A stretch of DNA of 64,000 bases from Hesseltinella vesiculosa. Its lineage: Eukaryota > Mucoromycota > Mucoromycetes > Mucorales > Cunninghamellaceae. Below the pieces are notes generated by a model. That model did no database searches, was not told the DNA's origin, and worked only from the letters and a program-made list of their open reading frames with translations. This document shows positions 10,782-22,138 of this stretch, in pieces. Position numbers and translations under genes: made by a program. The stretch lies in the NCBI GenBank assembly GCA_002104935.1, contig MCGT01000007.1:558001-622000 (forward strand), given 5' to 3'. How positions within the stretch are numbered: position 1 is the first letter of the stretch; every line of letters starts with the position of its first letter.

Positions 10782-10987
10782 GGTGGCGAAGAAAACAAAA
10801 AAAAAAAAAAAAGAAAACGGGTGCCACAAGCGCGCTCGAGTGCGAAGCTTTTTTTTTTTTTTTTTTTTGCCAGGCCAATGCTGATTGGCCAAGCTGCCAA
10901 ATTTGCGGAAACAGGCTTCTTTTCCTTTTTCTGCACCCACGTTTTTTTTTTTTTTCCCTTCTTCCATTTCTTTTTCTTTGTTTCATC
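10782..10987. promoter_or_regulatory. Divergent promoter RFC2/SLA2 with palindromic CCAAT pair
   Basis: A 206-bp region between two divergent start codons. It contains a near-perfect inverted repeat, GGCCAAT-gctg-ATTGGCC, at 10873-10890, which gives one CCAAT box facing each gene. It is flanked by T/A runs (about 10799-10812, 10851-10868 and 10941-10953). CCAAT boxes bind the NF-Y/HAP complex in fungi; that it acts here is inferred. Confidence 0.6.
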
Positions 10988-13900
10988 ATGTCGTATTTGT
11001 CTGCTGAAAAGGCAGAATCTGAATTGGCTCAGAGTATTAAGAAAGCCACCAGCAATGAAGAAACTGCCCCCAAACAAAAACACGTGCGAAGTAAGAAGCT
11101 CACCATGGAAAAATAAGTGAACAGCACTAAAAAAACTCATCTCTTCATGACCTTTTTTTAGAATGTATTGTCTATACGTGGGACCACCGCACGTCGGCTA
11201 TCATTTGGAATATCTTAAAAGTGCAGCCTATTTTATCCGATGAAGTCCAAACCTTCAAATGTCTCATTACTGTGCACAAGATTATCAAGGACGGCCATCC
11301 CAACGTAAGACCGCTGTCTTGTAAGTCGGCCACTGACACTGTGTTTTGATACGGGGGGTAATATAGGTGATCAAGGATGCCCTTCGTGAAACGAGCTGGC
11401 TGGAAACATGTGCCCGCAGTGTGTCTGGCGATGGACCTCGTGGCTATGGCAATTTGATTCGTCAATATGTCGACCTGCTCCTCCATAAGCTCCACTACCA
11501 CCGAGATCACCCTGAATTCAACGGCACCTTTGATTATGAAGAATACATCAGCCTCAAGAACATTGATGACCCCAACGAAGGCTTTGAAACCATCAATGAT
11601 CTCATGGGCCTCCAGGACCGTATCGACCGTTTCCAAAAGATCGTCTTTGCCAGCTTCCGCTCCCACAACAACAATGAGTGCCGCATTGCTTCGCTCGTGC
11701 CTCTGGTCGAAGAAAGCTACGGCATTTACAAATTCATCACCAGCATGTTGCGTGCCATGCATAAACGTAGGTGGCAAGGGGAGAGCAAAGTGACACAGAA
11801 TACCCAAGGGAGGAATGCCAAGATTTGACCCTTTTTTTTTTTATACTTGCAAAGGTACGGATGCCATCGACGCCCTTCAGCCTCTACGTCAAAAATACAA
11901 CACCCAACATTACAACTTGCTCAAGTTTTATTATGAATGCTCCAACCTTCGCTATCTGACCAGCTTGATCAAGGTGCCCAACCTTTCGCCCGACCCTCCT
12001 TCGCTGATTGAAGCCTCCACCCCCAAGTTACCCAAGCGCCCCGAAATCGAAGCGCCTCCAATCCAATCTCCCGAGCCTGTCGTCGACTTTTGGTCAGAGC
12101 AGCAACAGCGTGAGTACGATGAGCAGCAGAAACGCCTTGCTCAGCAGCGTGCCGATGAACAAGAACGTATGCGCCAACTTCAACTTCAGCAGCAAAAGGA
12201 CTTTGAGGAACAACAACGTCTCCTGGCTGAGCGTGAACGCATGCAGCAAGAAGAACTCTTGCGCCAACAAATGCAAAACCACCAGGTTGGTCGCATCAAT
12301 GACCTGGAATTGCAACTTTTGAATTATCGCAACCAACTGGAGCGTGATCAAATGCTTCTGGAACAATACGACCAGGTACCAAAAAGGAAAAGACGTGTCT
12401 TGGCTTTGTTGACTGACTCCTATTTTTATCTAGCGAGTCAAAGCGCTTGAACAAGAGTTGCAATCGGTGCTCAATAATGCCCAACAGCGTGATGCTTCCA
12501 AGGACGAGTTGATCCGTTCATTACAAAGTAAGCGTGAAAGACATGGAGGGGAGAAGGATATTCATGACGGCCATTTTCATTTTTACAGGCGAAATCCAAA
12601 TGTGGAAGAACAAATACGAAGCGTTGGCCAAACTTTACAGTCAATTGCGCAAGGAACATATTGACCTGCTCAACAAGTATAAGCAGCTCCAAGTCAAGGC
12701 CAATTCTGCGCTGGAAGCCACCGAAAAATTGGAACGCATGCAGGCCGACATGCGTGCCAAGAACACCGAGTTGGCCGATCTCATTCGTGAACGTGACCGT
12801 GCTCGTAACGAATTGGCTCGCTTGCAAGGCGTAAGTACTAGAGACCAAACGTCAAGAAAGGAGGCGGGTCGGTCATGTAGCTAAAGCAATCCTTTTCTTC
12901 TTCTCGCCTTAGAACCAACGTGATGATATGGATCGTCTTCAACGTGAATTGGAAGATGCCCGCAACGAGTTACTGCGCATTGGCAAGTCGAAGGGCGATG
13001 AAGTCAGCAACTTGCTTATGAAGTTCCATCGTGAAAAGGCCGAGCTGGAAGCTGCTCTGAATGAAAAGCAAGCCCTCATTGATGAGTTCTTGAAACAGCT
13101 TGAAGAACAGCAGGGTGAGGCTGACCAAATCCGAAGGGTAAAGCCATCAAAAGACATACGCTTTTTATGTAGGACAGCCGGCTCAACCAAAACTTTTGTT
13201 TGCTCAATTAGGAAAAGGACGAAGAGATTGCTGTCTTGCAAGCCGGCATGGACGAATGCCTAGGCCAATTGGCTGCTTTGCAGCAGGTACTGTGATGAAG
13301 GGAGGAAGTGAAAACCAAGCTCATCGTTGCCTCCCTCTTTTTTTTTTTTTTTTTTTTAGAATGATCGTCAAGCCGATTTACAAGAAGAATTGGAGCGACT
13401 TGAAAACCAGCAAGCCGACAAGCTCAACCAAATTCTAGGCAAGCCCCTCTCGCTCATATTATATTGCCACCATTTGCTAACGCTCCTAATCATTTTCACA
13501 GACAGCATCCTCAACGTGTGTATTCAAAAGATCAACGACGGTGTGTATGAGTTGGAAACGCCTGGGCAACATGGCAATGAGAATGCGACACCCGAGTTGA
13601 CCTTGTCGATGATTGAACGCGCCAGCATCACGTCGGTGGAATTCATGTCTGCCTTTGGCAAATTCTTGGACGGCAGCAACAGTGGCGATCATACCGGCAC
13701 CATTACCCGATCGCTCAACTTTGCAGACACCATCAATGATGTGCTGCAACATGCCAAGGGCATCACCCGCCTGGTGGTCGATGACGAAGACATCGAGGAA
13801 ATCACACGGCTGGCCCGACAATCTGCCGAAGCTACCATCCACTTCTTCTTCAGCGTGATGTCCTCGCATTTGAATAACCTGCCTCGTGCCCAGCGCCCCG

Positions 13901-14791
13901 AAGTCGTCGTGCAAGGCAACATCCGCGTTCAAGACGCCCTCATGCAGCTGTCTACCAAGACGGAGGATCTCATCATGACCGGCAACACCGACCTCAACAA
14001 GCTTGCTGATGGCGAAGTTGGCGACCTGGTGGAACAGGAAATGTCCAATGCTGCCCGAGCCATTGAAGAAGCCACTGCCCGCATCCAAGCCCTGATGAAC
14101 CGCCCTGCCAACCCCGAATTCTCGGCCACAGATCTTCAAGTCCACGAGCTGATCCTCAAGTCTGTGCTGGCTTTGACCAACGCCATTGCCCATTTGATCA
14201 AGTGTGCCACTGCTTCGCAGCAAGAAATTGTCGCCCAAGGCCGAGGCACCTCGTCCAAGGCTGCCTTTTATAAGAAGCACAATCGCTGGACCGAAGGGTT
14301 GATCTCGGCCGCCAAGTCTGTGGCTGTGGCCACCAACTTGCTTGTCGAAGCCGCCGACGGCGTTATTTCCAAAACCCACTCTCTGGAGCAGCTCATCGTA
14401 GCCTCGAACGAAGTGTCGGCCGCCACCGCCCAACTCGTGGCAGCCTCGCGCGTCAAGTCTTCCTTCCTTTCACGTACCCAAGAAAAGCTTGAACTGGCCG
14501 CCAAGGCTGTCAAGGAAGCTGCCGCTGAATTGGTCAAGCAAGTCAAGGGCCTTGTCGAAAAGAAGTCCGAAGACCTGGCGGTTGATTTTAATAAGCTGTC
14601 CGTTCATGAATTCAAGCGACGTGAAATGGAGCAGCAAGTCAAGATCCTCAAGCTCGATGCCGAATTGATTCAAGCCAGACGAATCCTAGCTGAAATGCGT
14701 CGCTCTGTAAGTGTTGGTCCAACGAACTCTTGCAAATCGCTCATCTTTTTTCTTCTCTCCCTAGGCATACCACACCGAAGAAACTGACTAG
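10988..14791 (+). CDS. SLA2: Endocytic adaptor Sla2/HIP1R (ANTH - coiled coil - I/LWEQ)
   Basis: Couples clathrin-coated pits to actin at the plasma membrane. Eleven exons: 10988-11090, 11162-11304, 11367-11766, 11855-12375, 12434-12527, 12589-12830, 12913-13137, 13212-13286, 13360-13438, 13502-14706 and 14765-14791, giving 1037 aa. The ANTH domain occupies about 15-280 (HVRKCIVYTWDH near 33). A Q/E-rich coiled coil runs about 350-620. The C-terminal THATCH/talin-like I/LWEQ domain is about 790-1030 and includes RWTEGLISAAK. The length matches the family. The intron at 13439-13501 is GC-AG, 63 nt, free of stops and in frame, so retention would insert 21 residues. The final 27-nt exon encodes AYHTEETD. 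Confidence 0.93.
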
Positions 14792-15384
14792 ATCATCTTT
14801 TGAATGTACCCTCTATGACCACCCATTTTTCCATATCGTTTGCTCGCTGGCTTGCATTTGACTATCTATTTACTATTCTTATTTTTTTTTTTGAACTAAA
14901 AAAGAGCTTGTTGACATGTTCTTTCAAAGCGGAGAGGAGAAAAGCGTCAACTTCCTGGCCTGCATGGTATCTTTAACCTCTCAATAGCCTTATTCAAGCG
15001 ATTTGTACAGAATGAACCGCTTGAACCGCTTGAACCGGGTGCGAAATGCTCGATTTTGTATCATGAAACTTTTTGGAAAGCAGAGGAGAAAAATGAAACC
15101 TTGCCTCCACACCTTCTCCTGGCAAAGACGTGGTCCAAGCTTATTTTACAAGACGACTACGCCAAGCAAATCGTAACTAGCACACTACTGGTTTTTTTTT
15201 TTTAGCATATTTGTCGACCTTGATGGTGCCAATTGTTTCGTCTCTTCACTAGGTAGCCGATTAATTTTTTTTTTTTTTTTTTTTACTTGATGATGGGTAC
15301 TTGTGGATAAAAGAGCTATAGAGGTGTAGTGCATTACAATGAAGAGAGAGAGTGTGTGTGTGTGAGGGAAGAGGGGCAGGTCAT
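14792..15384. other. Intergenic region between SLA2 and bZIP gene
   Basis: Shared 3' flank of two convergent genes. It contains T runs (about 14880-14892 and 15265-15284) and a compound (GA)n(GT)n microsatellite at about 15341-15364. No ORF is supportable. Confidence 0.5.
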
Positions 15385-16971
15385 TTAGAGATAATAATCC
15401 ATATCTTGAATCATGGAGCGAAGGTCCCAATCATCGACCAGTTGCTTGTTTTCACGGATGGATGAGGAAGTCTTGGAGATAGCTTCGACGAAATGGTCGA
15501 CGCTGAATTTGTTGTTGTTGGCATGTTCGGTGAGTTTTTGCCAGACGGGGGCATGGGCTTCATGCTTGTTGTGAGGAGCCAGTGTGGTGTTGGCAAAGGT
15601 GGAAAGGTCAGCCGGATGAATAAAGGCATCCAGGTCGTCTGGGTTGGTACTTTTCTTGAGCGACTTGGCGATGGCGGCCGTTTTTGAGGAGGAGAGTGAG
15701 GGCGATTTGGCTGAATACGAGGCATTTTCGTCCAGGATGGCGGAGGAAAGTGGCAAAGGTGTGGGGGTGGTATCGAGATTGGTCCCGGTGCGGTAGAGAT
15801 GGTTGGCGGGGGCAGGTGTGGGGATGGACTGGGAGGGGCTGGTACAGTCCAGCAGTGAGCGGTCGTTCAAGGCAAAGGGGTCGTCTTCTGAAGGGGGTTG
15901 GCAAACCCTCGTCTCCGTCGAGGACAGGTTGGAGATAGGGATAGGCTGTGCAGAGGCGGAAGAGACCTGCGAAGGCGTGTACAATGATACCAATTGGATT
16001 GGTTCGGGTTTGGAGGTCTTGGCCTTTTTCAATGATTCAGGCGTGGTGATGGAGAAGGTGAAGGACTGGGATTCGCGAGGAGGGCTAGTTTGGTCCTTCT
16101 TGGTAGTGGATCGCAATGGCTTCTGTGACTTTTGTGGCGGACGTTGCGCAGCTGGAGAATGGCTGGTAGATGACTTTGGTGAGGGATGTTGAGGCAAGAG
16201 CGGGATCAATGGCTTCTTGGCAGCCAGGGGTTTGAGGGCGCTATCCTTGGGTTGGAGGGTAGGCGCAGTGGGTTGGAGAGATGCAGAGGCAGAGGGAGTA
16301 GACGGTAGAGCCAAGGGCAAGCTCATATGTTCGATAGCCGGAGGGGTGAGAGGTAGAGAGTATGAGGTATGCAAAGGCAAGCTTGGCAGTGATGGATCGT
16401 ACAAGGTTGGATCCATGGGAGCAGTCATGGTTTTGACGAGCTGGATCTCGGCTTGTAGCCGGAAGACAAGACTCACCAATTGCTGCTTTTCTTCCATTAA
16501 ACGGGTCATTTGCTGAGCGTGCTGACGGTTGGTCTCCTGGATTTTGACTTCGAGCTGTTTGACATAACGTTCCTTACGTTCGCTACAGAAATAAGAAGAA
16601 GAAAAGTTAGGGTCAGTTTGAAGTGATCAATAAAAGTTCTTACCGGAAGGCTCGTTGAGCAAGACGGTTTTGAGTTTTTCGTTTGACTTTGACTTCTTCG
16701 TCCTGAATGGTAATAAAGGTTAAAAATCCCACGATTGTGTAACACAAATGCTATTTTTTCTTTTTAGTTTACGTCTGGCAGGTGTCCGTTATCTGGGTCT
16801 TGGTTGGGCAAGACTATCAAGAAGGTGGCAGAAAAAGGTGAGTAATGGCGGGAAAGATTAGGCTTGGCAACCCATGGATCATGTTGTACCTCGCAGGTCG
16901 ATAGTTGCATCATGTTTACGCTTGTGTAGTAATGAATCATCGTCAGGAACGAGATCGTAATGTGGGTTCAT
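15385..16971 (-). CDS. bZIP transcription factor, Yap/Pap1-like
   Basis: Four exons, 16971-16890, 16813-16773, 16702-16644 and 16582-15385, give 459 aa. The basic region (about residues 42-66) reads KRKTQNRLAQRAFRERKERY, with the NxxAQxxFR signature of fungal AP-1-like bZIPs. It is followed by a leucine-zipper heptad region and a long Ser/Pro/Thr-rich tail. I see no clear pair of cysteine-rich domains typical of oxidative-stress Yap1, so a stress role is not claimed. It should act in the nucleus as a dimer. A compound GA/A tract lies just upstream of the start. Family is secure; the pathway is unknown. Confidence 0.88.
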
Positions 16972-17014
16972 GACGAGAGAGGCGGGATGGTGGTTACAGT
17001 TAAGAGCTGGGGGG

Positions 17015-17021
<7 letters not shown>

Positions 17022-17045
<24 letters not shown>

Positions 17046-17053
17046 GGAGGAGG

Positions 17054-17083
<30 letters not shown>
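17022..17083. repeat. Compound (GA)n / A30 tract upstream of bZIP gene
   Basis: A GA dinucleotide repeat at about 17022-17045 is followed by an unbroken run of 30 A at 17054-17083. It begins about 50 bp upstream of the bZIP start (16971, minus strand), so on the coding strand it is a T30/CT-rich promoter tract. Confidence 0.8.
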
Positions 17084-17085
<2 letters not shown>

Positions 17086-17506
17086 AAGGCGCTGGTCCCG
17101 AAGGGGTGAATTGATTTTCCCCGGATTTTGGCTCAGGCTGACTGGAAAAAAAAATACTCTTTGGATTTGTTCAAAGCAGGCGTTTATTATTCAATGATGA
17201 ACGTCTCTATGCAGGTCATGAACTGTGGTGAAGTGGTTCCTTCTTGTCCCTTTCCTCCAAAAAGTGTCATCAAACAATAGGCAAAAAAAAAAAAAAATAA
17301 AAATCTTGGAACTCTGCTGATTCTTTTTCCAAATGCAGATGAAACGGGATCTGTTTTGGATCTGTTTTGGATCTGTTCAGGTGCATTCATGAGTCTGTTT
17401 TTTTTCGCCGCCTTCTTTTTCAGCACCAATCCGCATACGCCATTCAATTTTCCCTAAATTAACAAATAAAGAACGATCCTCGGGAAGAGATCAAATAAAA
17501 AAATAT

Positions 17507-18944
17507 TTATTGAGGGTATGCGGTTCTTTCAAAGCAACGTTGCCAGATAGGGTCATATGCAGGTGGGAGACACAGGTCTTCTTGCGTGGTGTTGTCGGCA
17601 ACAGAACGATAGGAAGGTACACGAGAGAGATCCATGCCATGCCACCACACATGATCGTCCTCTTCGGGAAGCGTGTCGGGTATGCTGGCTTCGTCGTCGA
17701 GATCTGAGGCAACGGGTGAGGAATGAGGCACGGTGGCGGAGGTCAGAGCCAAGCTTCGGGTATAGCTGGAGATGGTGATTGGCTGGCGGGCCTCGGCGGA
17801 GGGCTGTTCTTGAGCAGAGGCGGCGGGCTGGTGTCGCAGTCGGTCCAGAAGGGTGCGGTTGTAGGGCAGAGTACGCCAGCTGTCGTCATAGGACGGTAGC
17901 TCGGTCTGGGCAGCCAGGTCTTGGGAGATGGTGGGACCAAAGAAGTCCTTGATGACAATGGGGATGGAGGCGCGCATTTCTGAGAAATGGCCGTCGGCGG
18001 TGACGACGGCGATGGTGACCTTGAGCTTGTGGCTGATGTCGATCATATCACTTTCAGCATCGCAAAAGATCATAGGTGGGTGGGCTGGCACATGAACGTC
18101 CAGCACTCGGGTCCAGGAGCTGCAGCCTGGCTGGGCTTCGCAGAACGGGTGATCTTGGCGGGCCACCTTGATAATGCGACTCTCAGTCTTTCGCTTGTTG
18201 TTGATGTGGTCATAGTAGGAGCAGCACTCCTTCAGAGTGGCCATGATGGCGTGCACACGTAGCTTGGAGGCGATGGGCACAATGCTGAACGAAATCGGGA
18301 TGGTGGCGTCGTGGGCGTACAGCTTGGTGGGCAGGCTGATCTCGTACAGCAGTTTGTTGGGCCACTCGTTCTTGATTTCCAACGATTGCACTAGGTCAAA
18401 CTCGGATGGGAGCAGGCTGCGGACCACACGGATCGGCTGTTTGCGCTGGACGGTGCTGTTGCCTAGGCGGAGGGTGCCCATGCGTTCCAAGGTGGCGGTC
18501 AAGCCATAACACACCTTGCCCATGCCAGAGTTGAGCGAGGGGGCCAAATGGCCTGGCAGGGTCATGTTGAAGTCCCAGGTGTGCTGGCCAGCACCAACCG
18601 CATGGTATTTCTTGCTGCCGAGACTTGGGAGGATTTTCCAGTCGTGTTCGATAATGATTTGCTCTTGTTTGTGGGTATGATTGAGACCTGCGCATTCAAA
18701 AAAAAGGGAGAGAGCTTAGCCATGGAAGAGCTTGCATTGTCTTACCTTCAGTCCATTGCACTCGCATTTTTCCTTTGAACACCAATGTTAAACGTTTGAT
18801 TTTGAGAGGTTCACTGGTGTGGAGCAGCACTTTGCCTTGCAAGATTGTTCCAGCCGATTCTTGTGCTTGGCCGAAAAAGATAACAGTGTCATTGTCAGGG
18901 ACGATCTTGAGATCCACCACCTTTGAAGTAAAGCTATGGACCAT
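17507..18944 (-). CDS. Alpha-arrestin (ART/ARRDC family)
   Basis: Two exons (18944-18746 and 18687-17507) give 459 aa. The N-terminal arrestin fold begins at the first residues (VVDLKIVPDNDTVIFFGQ), and an arrestin C-domain spans about 180-330. The C-terminal tail has a PPAY motif near residue 440, plus an LPSY variant earlier. PPxY motifs recruit the WW domains of Rsp5/Nedd4 ubiquitin ligases, so the protein is expected to be an adaptor for ubiquitin-dependent endocytosis of plasma-membrane transporters. That role is inferred from the family; the cargo is unknown. Confidence 0.85.
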
Positions 18945-19427
18945 GATTGATCCGTGAGAAATAAAGAAACAAGGGGAGGAAGGGCAGAAAAAAGAAGTGT
19001 GGAAGAAAAGCTTTTTTTTTTTTTTTTTTTTTTTTCCTCACCAAAAAAAAACGGGAGCGATATTTAATGTATGTGGTATCTTTTCTGCCATGCTGTTTTC
19101 ACTTCTTTGATTCCCTGCCAATGAAAACAGCTATCAACCAACGATCCCAATTTGACCCGATGGTTGGACGAATTCTAATTGGTACATGAGATCAAAAAAT
19201 GCTACTTTTGCAAATTTCTGATCGATTGCGATTCATATAAAAAACAGAGAGGGGCCACGTTCTTGTTTTTTATTTTGATTGACGTACAGCATTGCTATCA
19301 CATGCAAAATAAGAGCACAATCATGATAAAAAATAAAAATAATAAAAAAAAAGTAACGGCAACGGGAGAAGTGACGGGTATCGATGCAATAAAATAAAAA
19401 GGGATGGGTGGGTGTCCTCGGCCAGCT
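18945..19427. other. Intergenic region upstream of the arrestin gene
   Basis: Contains a T run at about 19013-19035 and CCAAT/ATTGG elements near 19118 and 19176 that could serve the arrestin promoter. No ORF is supported. Confidence 0.4.
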
Positions 19428-20607
19428 TCAAATATTTTGATCTGGGCAAATAAAATCGCTGGGACGGACCGACGTACTCAGGGACCAGGCCAGGGTACGG
19501 AGACGATAGGTAAAGACAAAGAGCAAGTCAAAGGCATGAGGGGTGCCGGTGGTGATTTGAGCCGAGGTACAAGCTTCGCCAATGTCCACAAGGGTAGGGT
19601 CGGAAGGATTGGAGGAGTGGTAATCGATGGTGGTATTGATGAAGATGAGGGACTGTGACTTTGGATTCAACTGGAGAGCACTGGTGCTGCCATTGCCAAT
19701 GCCAATGCCGGTGGAGGCATCGTAAACAAAGAGGTCCAATTGGTTGATATGGATAGGGACCCAGTTGGCAGTATTGTCGATGCTGACCGAGATATTCCAG
19801 TTGTTAGAGTAGCCGGTCGAGGCGTTGTTGGGGCTGGTGAGGGTGTTGTTGCTGCCGGTGTTGGAGCTGAAAAGGGTGCCTTGAACAACCGACACATTGA
19901 GCGCACGAGGACAAACAAAATAGAGCAGCAAGATCAGGACCACAATGACAAAAAAGGCAAACACAAGCAGTTTGCCTTTGCGACCAAGCCCCAAACAACG
20001 GTGGTGGCGGCTCTTTGGCACAGCCAAGTCAATGGCTGGTAATTCTTCCTTGCGTTGCTGTCGAATGGGGGTATCGACCATGTCCATGGTGAAGTTGTCT
20101 TGTAAGAGCGAGCCTACGGGTTTGCCGTCGGGGGTGCTGAAGCTGTGGAGGCGGCCGCTGTCGTCCAAGGCCAGGGACGAGCTTGGGGTTTGGTACAGTC
20201 GTTGGGTGGGTTGGTGATTGGAGTAGGGAAGGTATGAGTGGGTCCTTGGTTGGAACTGATCGTCTTGGATTTGGGCCATGTTGTTGGTATCGCCAAGGGA
20301 CGTCACATTAGGGAGAGGATGGCTAGGAGTAGAATCGGTTCGGTGATGGCGTGCGTAGGGGTCGTCAGTGTAGTAATCCGGTCGGTCATGGTTGGAACTG
20401 GTGAGTTTGGTCGTACTGCTATCCGATGCTGAGCGAGAATGAGCATCGACTGACTTTAGCTGGTTGGATTCACATGACCCAGCTTTTTTTGCAGGCAGAA
20501 CAAGTGGGAAGAAATCAGAGTCTGGTTCGTTTATTTGGTGATGATAAGAGTGTTTTACCTGGACTGTGCGTCTTCCGAGCCGTCCGATAGGGATCATTAC
20601 GACGCAT
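19428..20607 (-). CDS. Single-pass membrane protein with LEA2-like extracytoplasmic domain
   Basis: Model: exon 20607-20559 (MRRNDPYRTAR start), intron 20558-20483 (76 nt), then 20482-19428. The cytoplasmic N-terminal part is polar and Ser/His/Pro-rich with two LPxxDxxxPKSRHHRCLG-like basic stretches. One strong transmembrane helix (LLVFAFFVIVVLILLLYFV) sits about residues 190-210. It is followed by a domain rich in N-glycosylation sequons and beta-strand patterns (ALNVSVVQG; VPIHINQLDLFVY) typical of LEA2-like proteins. An alternative unspliced reading starts at 20630. Function is unknown; yeast Tag1-like vacuolar proteins share this layout, but I do not claim orthology. It diverges from the ankyrin gene, with 192 bp between starts. 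Confidence 0.65.
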
Positions 20608-20799
20608 TGGGCCAATGACAAGAGACTCAAATCAATGAAAAGGAAGAAAAAAAGAGGTAAGAAAAAAAATGGAAAGCGAAGAAACCCACCAATTTGCCAA
20701 ATTTGGCTTTGGTCGACACCGCCTGAAAAGGAAAATTGATCTTTCTGGATTTTTTCTTCTTTTCTTTTTCATTCTCTCTCTTGCTTGCAGATTTGTAAC

Positions 20800-21460
20800 A
20801 TGGATGATCCACTCGAGTCATTGACAGATGGTAAGTAGAACTATTGGGAAGCTGCGCAGGTGACTGATGGTTGATGGGTAGATCAAAAGATCTTGGCAGC
20901 ATGTGAAGATGATCAAGATGAATGGCTGAACGACCTTTTGAGCCAAGGCGCCTTTGACGTGTGTTACACCGATGATAATGGCAATTCAGCCCTCCATTAC
21001 ATGTAATCATCAGCACTGTTTCAGACGGATATCAAATTTAAAATATCTTGATGTAGTGCGAAAAATGGCTCTCTAGCTTGTTTGGAGATGCTAATTCGAG
21101 TGCCAGGCATCCCGATCCAAGGAAAAAATCACTTGGGCAACACGCCCTTGCACTATGCTGTGCAATATGCCGAGGATCATGACACCGCTCTGGAAATGGT
21201 TAATATTCTCCTTGACGCAGGCGCTAATCCAAGGTAGTTTCTCCCATCTATACAATGGCCATCTGTACAATTGCCTGAACCTTCTTTTTATCTCTAGGAT
21301 TGTCAACCGCCGAGGTGAAAGCCCACAGACCCTTGTCGAAGATACCAACGATGAAGACATGAAGGGTTTATTGGATGCGGTGCTCGTGGGAGACTTATCC
21401 GAGGAGGAAGTGGAGGAGATCGAAGATGAAAGGATAGAGGATGGCATGATTGATGTTTGA
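20800..21460 (+). CDS. Small ankyrin-repeat protein
   Basis: Exons 20800-20830, 20882-21002, 21057-21233 and 21298-21460 give 163 aa. Ankyrin signatures are visible: GNSALHYIAKNGSLACLEMLI, then GNTPLHYAVQY, followed by LLDAGANP. The tail is acidic (EEEVEEIEDE). Such short ankyrin proteins are protein-interaction modules; no specific partner is evident. Its stop is 15 bp from the stop of the convergent IES6 gene, so their 3' UTRs must overlap. Confidence 0.85.
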
Positions 21461-21475
21461 ATAAAGACGTGGTTA

Positions 21476-21987
21476 TTACTTGAGGATGACTGCGGCGTTG
21501 CGGTTGGCAAGATAGGCTTGAACACCTGGTACACCAAGCGTGCGGATGACCTTGTAAATTTCGTTGTTGTGGTAGCGCAGCCCCGTCTTTGGATCTGTGT
21601 ACTTTGCTTCCAACCCGGTGATGTCACAATATTTTTTTTGTGGGCGGACAGACGGAGGGCATTCGATGCTTTGGTCTCGCGAACAGAAAAAAAAAAAACA
21701 ATGAGCTGGCAATCAACAAGCATCGGTGGCGCTTACAAGTGGGTATATCGAGATCAAAGTCTTGTGTCTTTTCCAAGGTGAGCACCTGTTTTAGATTTTT
21801 CCATTTCTTGGGTGTGTGGTATTTTGGGTTTTTAAAAGGTCGTTTGCATTGATGCAGGTTGATCACCGTCAGTTCTCCGTTTTCGTCATCGTTTTGGTTT
21901 GATTTTTTGCCTCGTTTTGGTGCCCTACATTAGAATAAAATATGGGTGACCATGATAGATGGATGATGAGCTGCAGGTGTCTTACAT
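21476..21987 (-). CDS. IES6: INO80 chromatin-remodelling complex subunit Ies6/INO80C
   Basis: Exon 3 (21675-21476) encodes the YL1_C domain with KKYCDITGLEAKYTDP, LRYHNNEIY and a C-terminal ILK, very close to yeast Ies6. Exon 2 (21924-21737) supplies the basic N-terminal part. The only in-phase start is created by splicing: AT at 21987-21986, a 61-nt intron (21985-21925, GTAAGA...TAG), then G at 21924, giving MAPKRGKK. The total is 129 aa, shorter than yeast Ies6 (166). The acceptor of intron 2 is GAG, a weak but allowed form. It is divergent from RPT2, with 151 bp between them. Family is secure; the split ATG is inferred from sequence. Confidence 0.85.
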
Positions 21988-22138
21988 TGTGGAGATGGGT
22001 AAAAAAAAAAACGAGGAAGAGTGACAAGCTTCTGGGTTCCAAAAAAAGCTGTGGATTATTTTCAGCCTGTGGACGCGCAATCCCTTTCTTTTCTCTTTTG
22101 TCACTTTTGTTTTTTTTATTATTACATAACCTCTCAAC
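21988..22138. promoter_or_regulatory. Compact divergent promoter IES6/RPT2
   Basis: Only 151 bp separate the two translation starts, and both genes have an intron at the start codon. The region contains an A run and T runs but no obvious TATA box. It must hold both transcription start sites and both 5' UTRs. Confidence 0.6.

Noticed and set aside
13486..14433. 315-aa minus-strand ORF
   Set aside because: Antisense shadow of the SLA2 C-terminal exon.
20558..20630. Unspliced alternative start (20630) for the LEA2-like protein
   Set aside because: The spliced model from 20607 uses a good GTAAAA donor and a normal 76-nt intron and gives a more typical basic N-terminus; the alternative stays possible.
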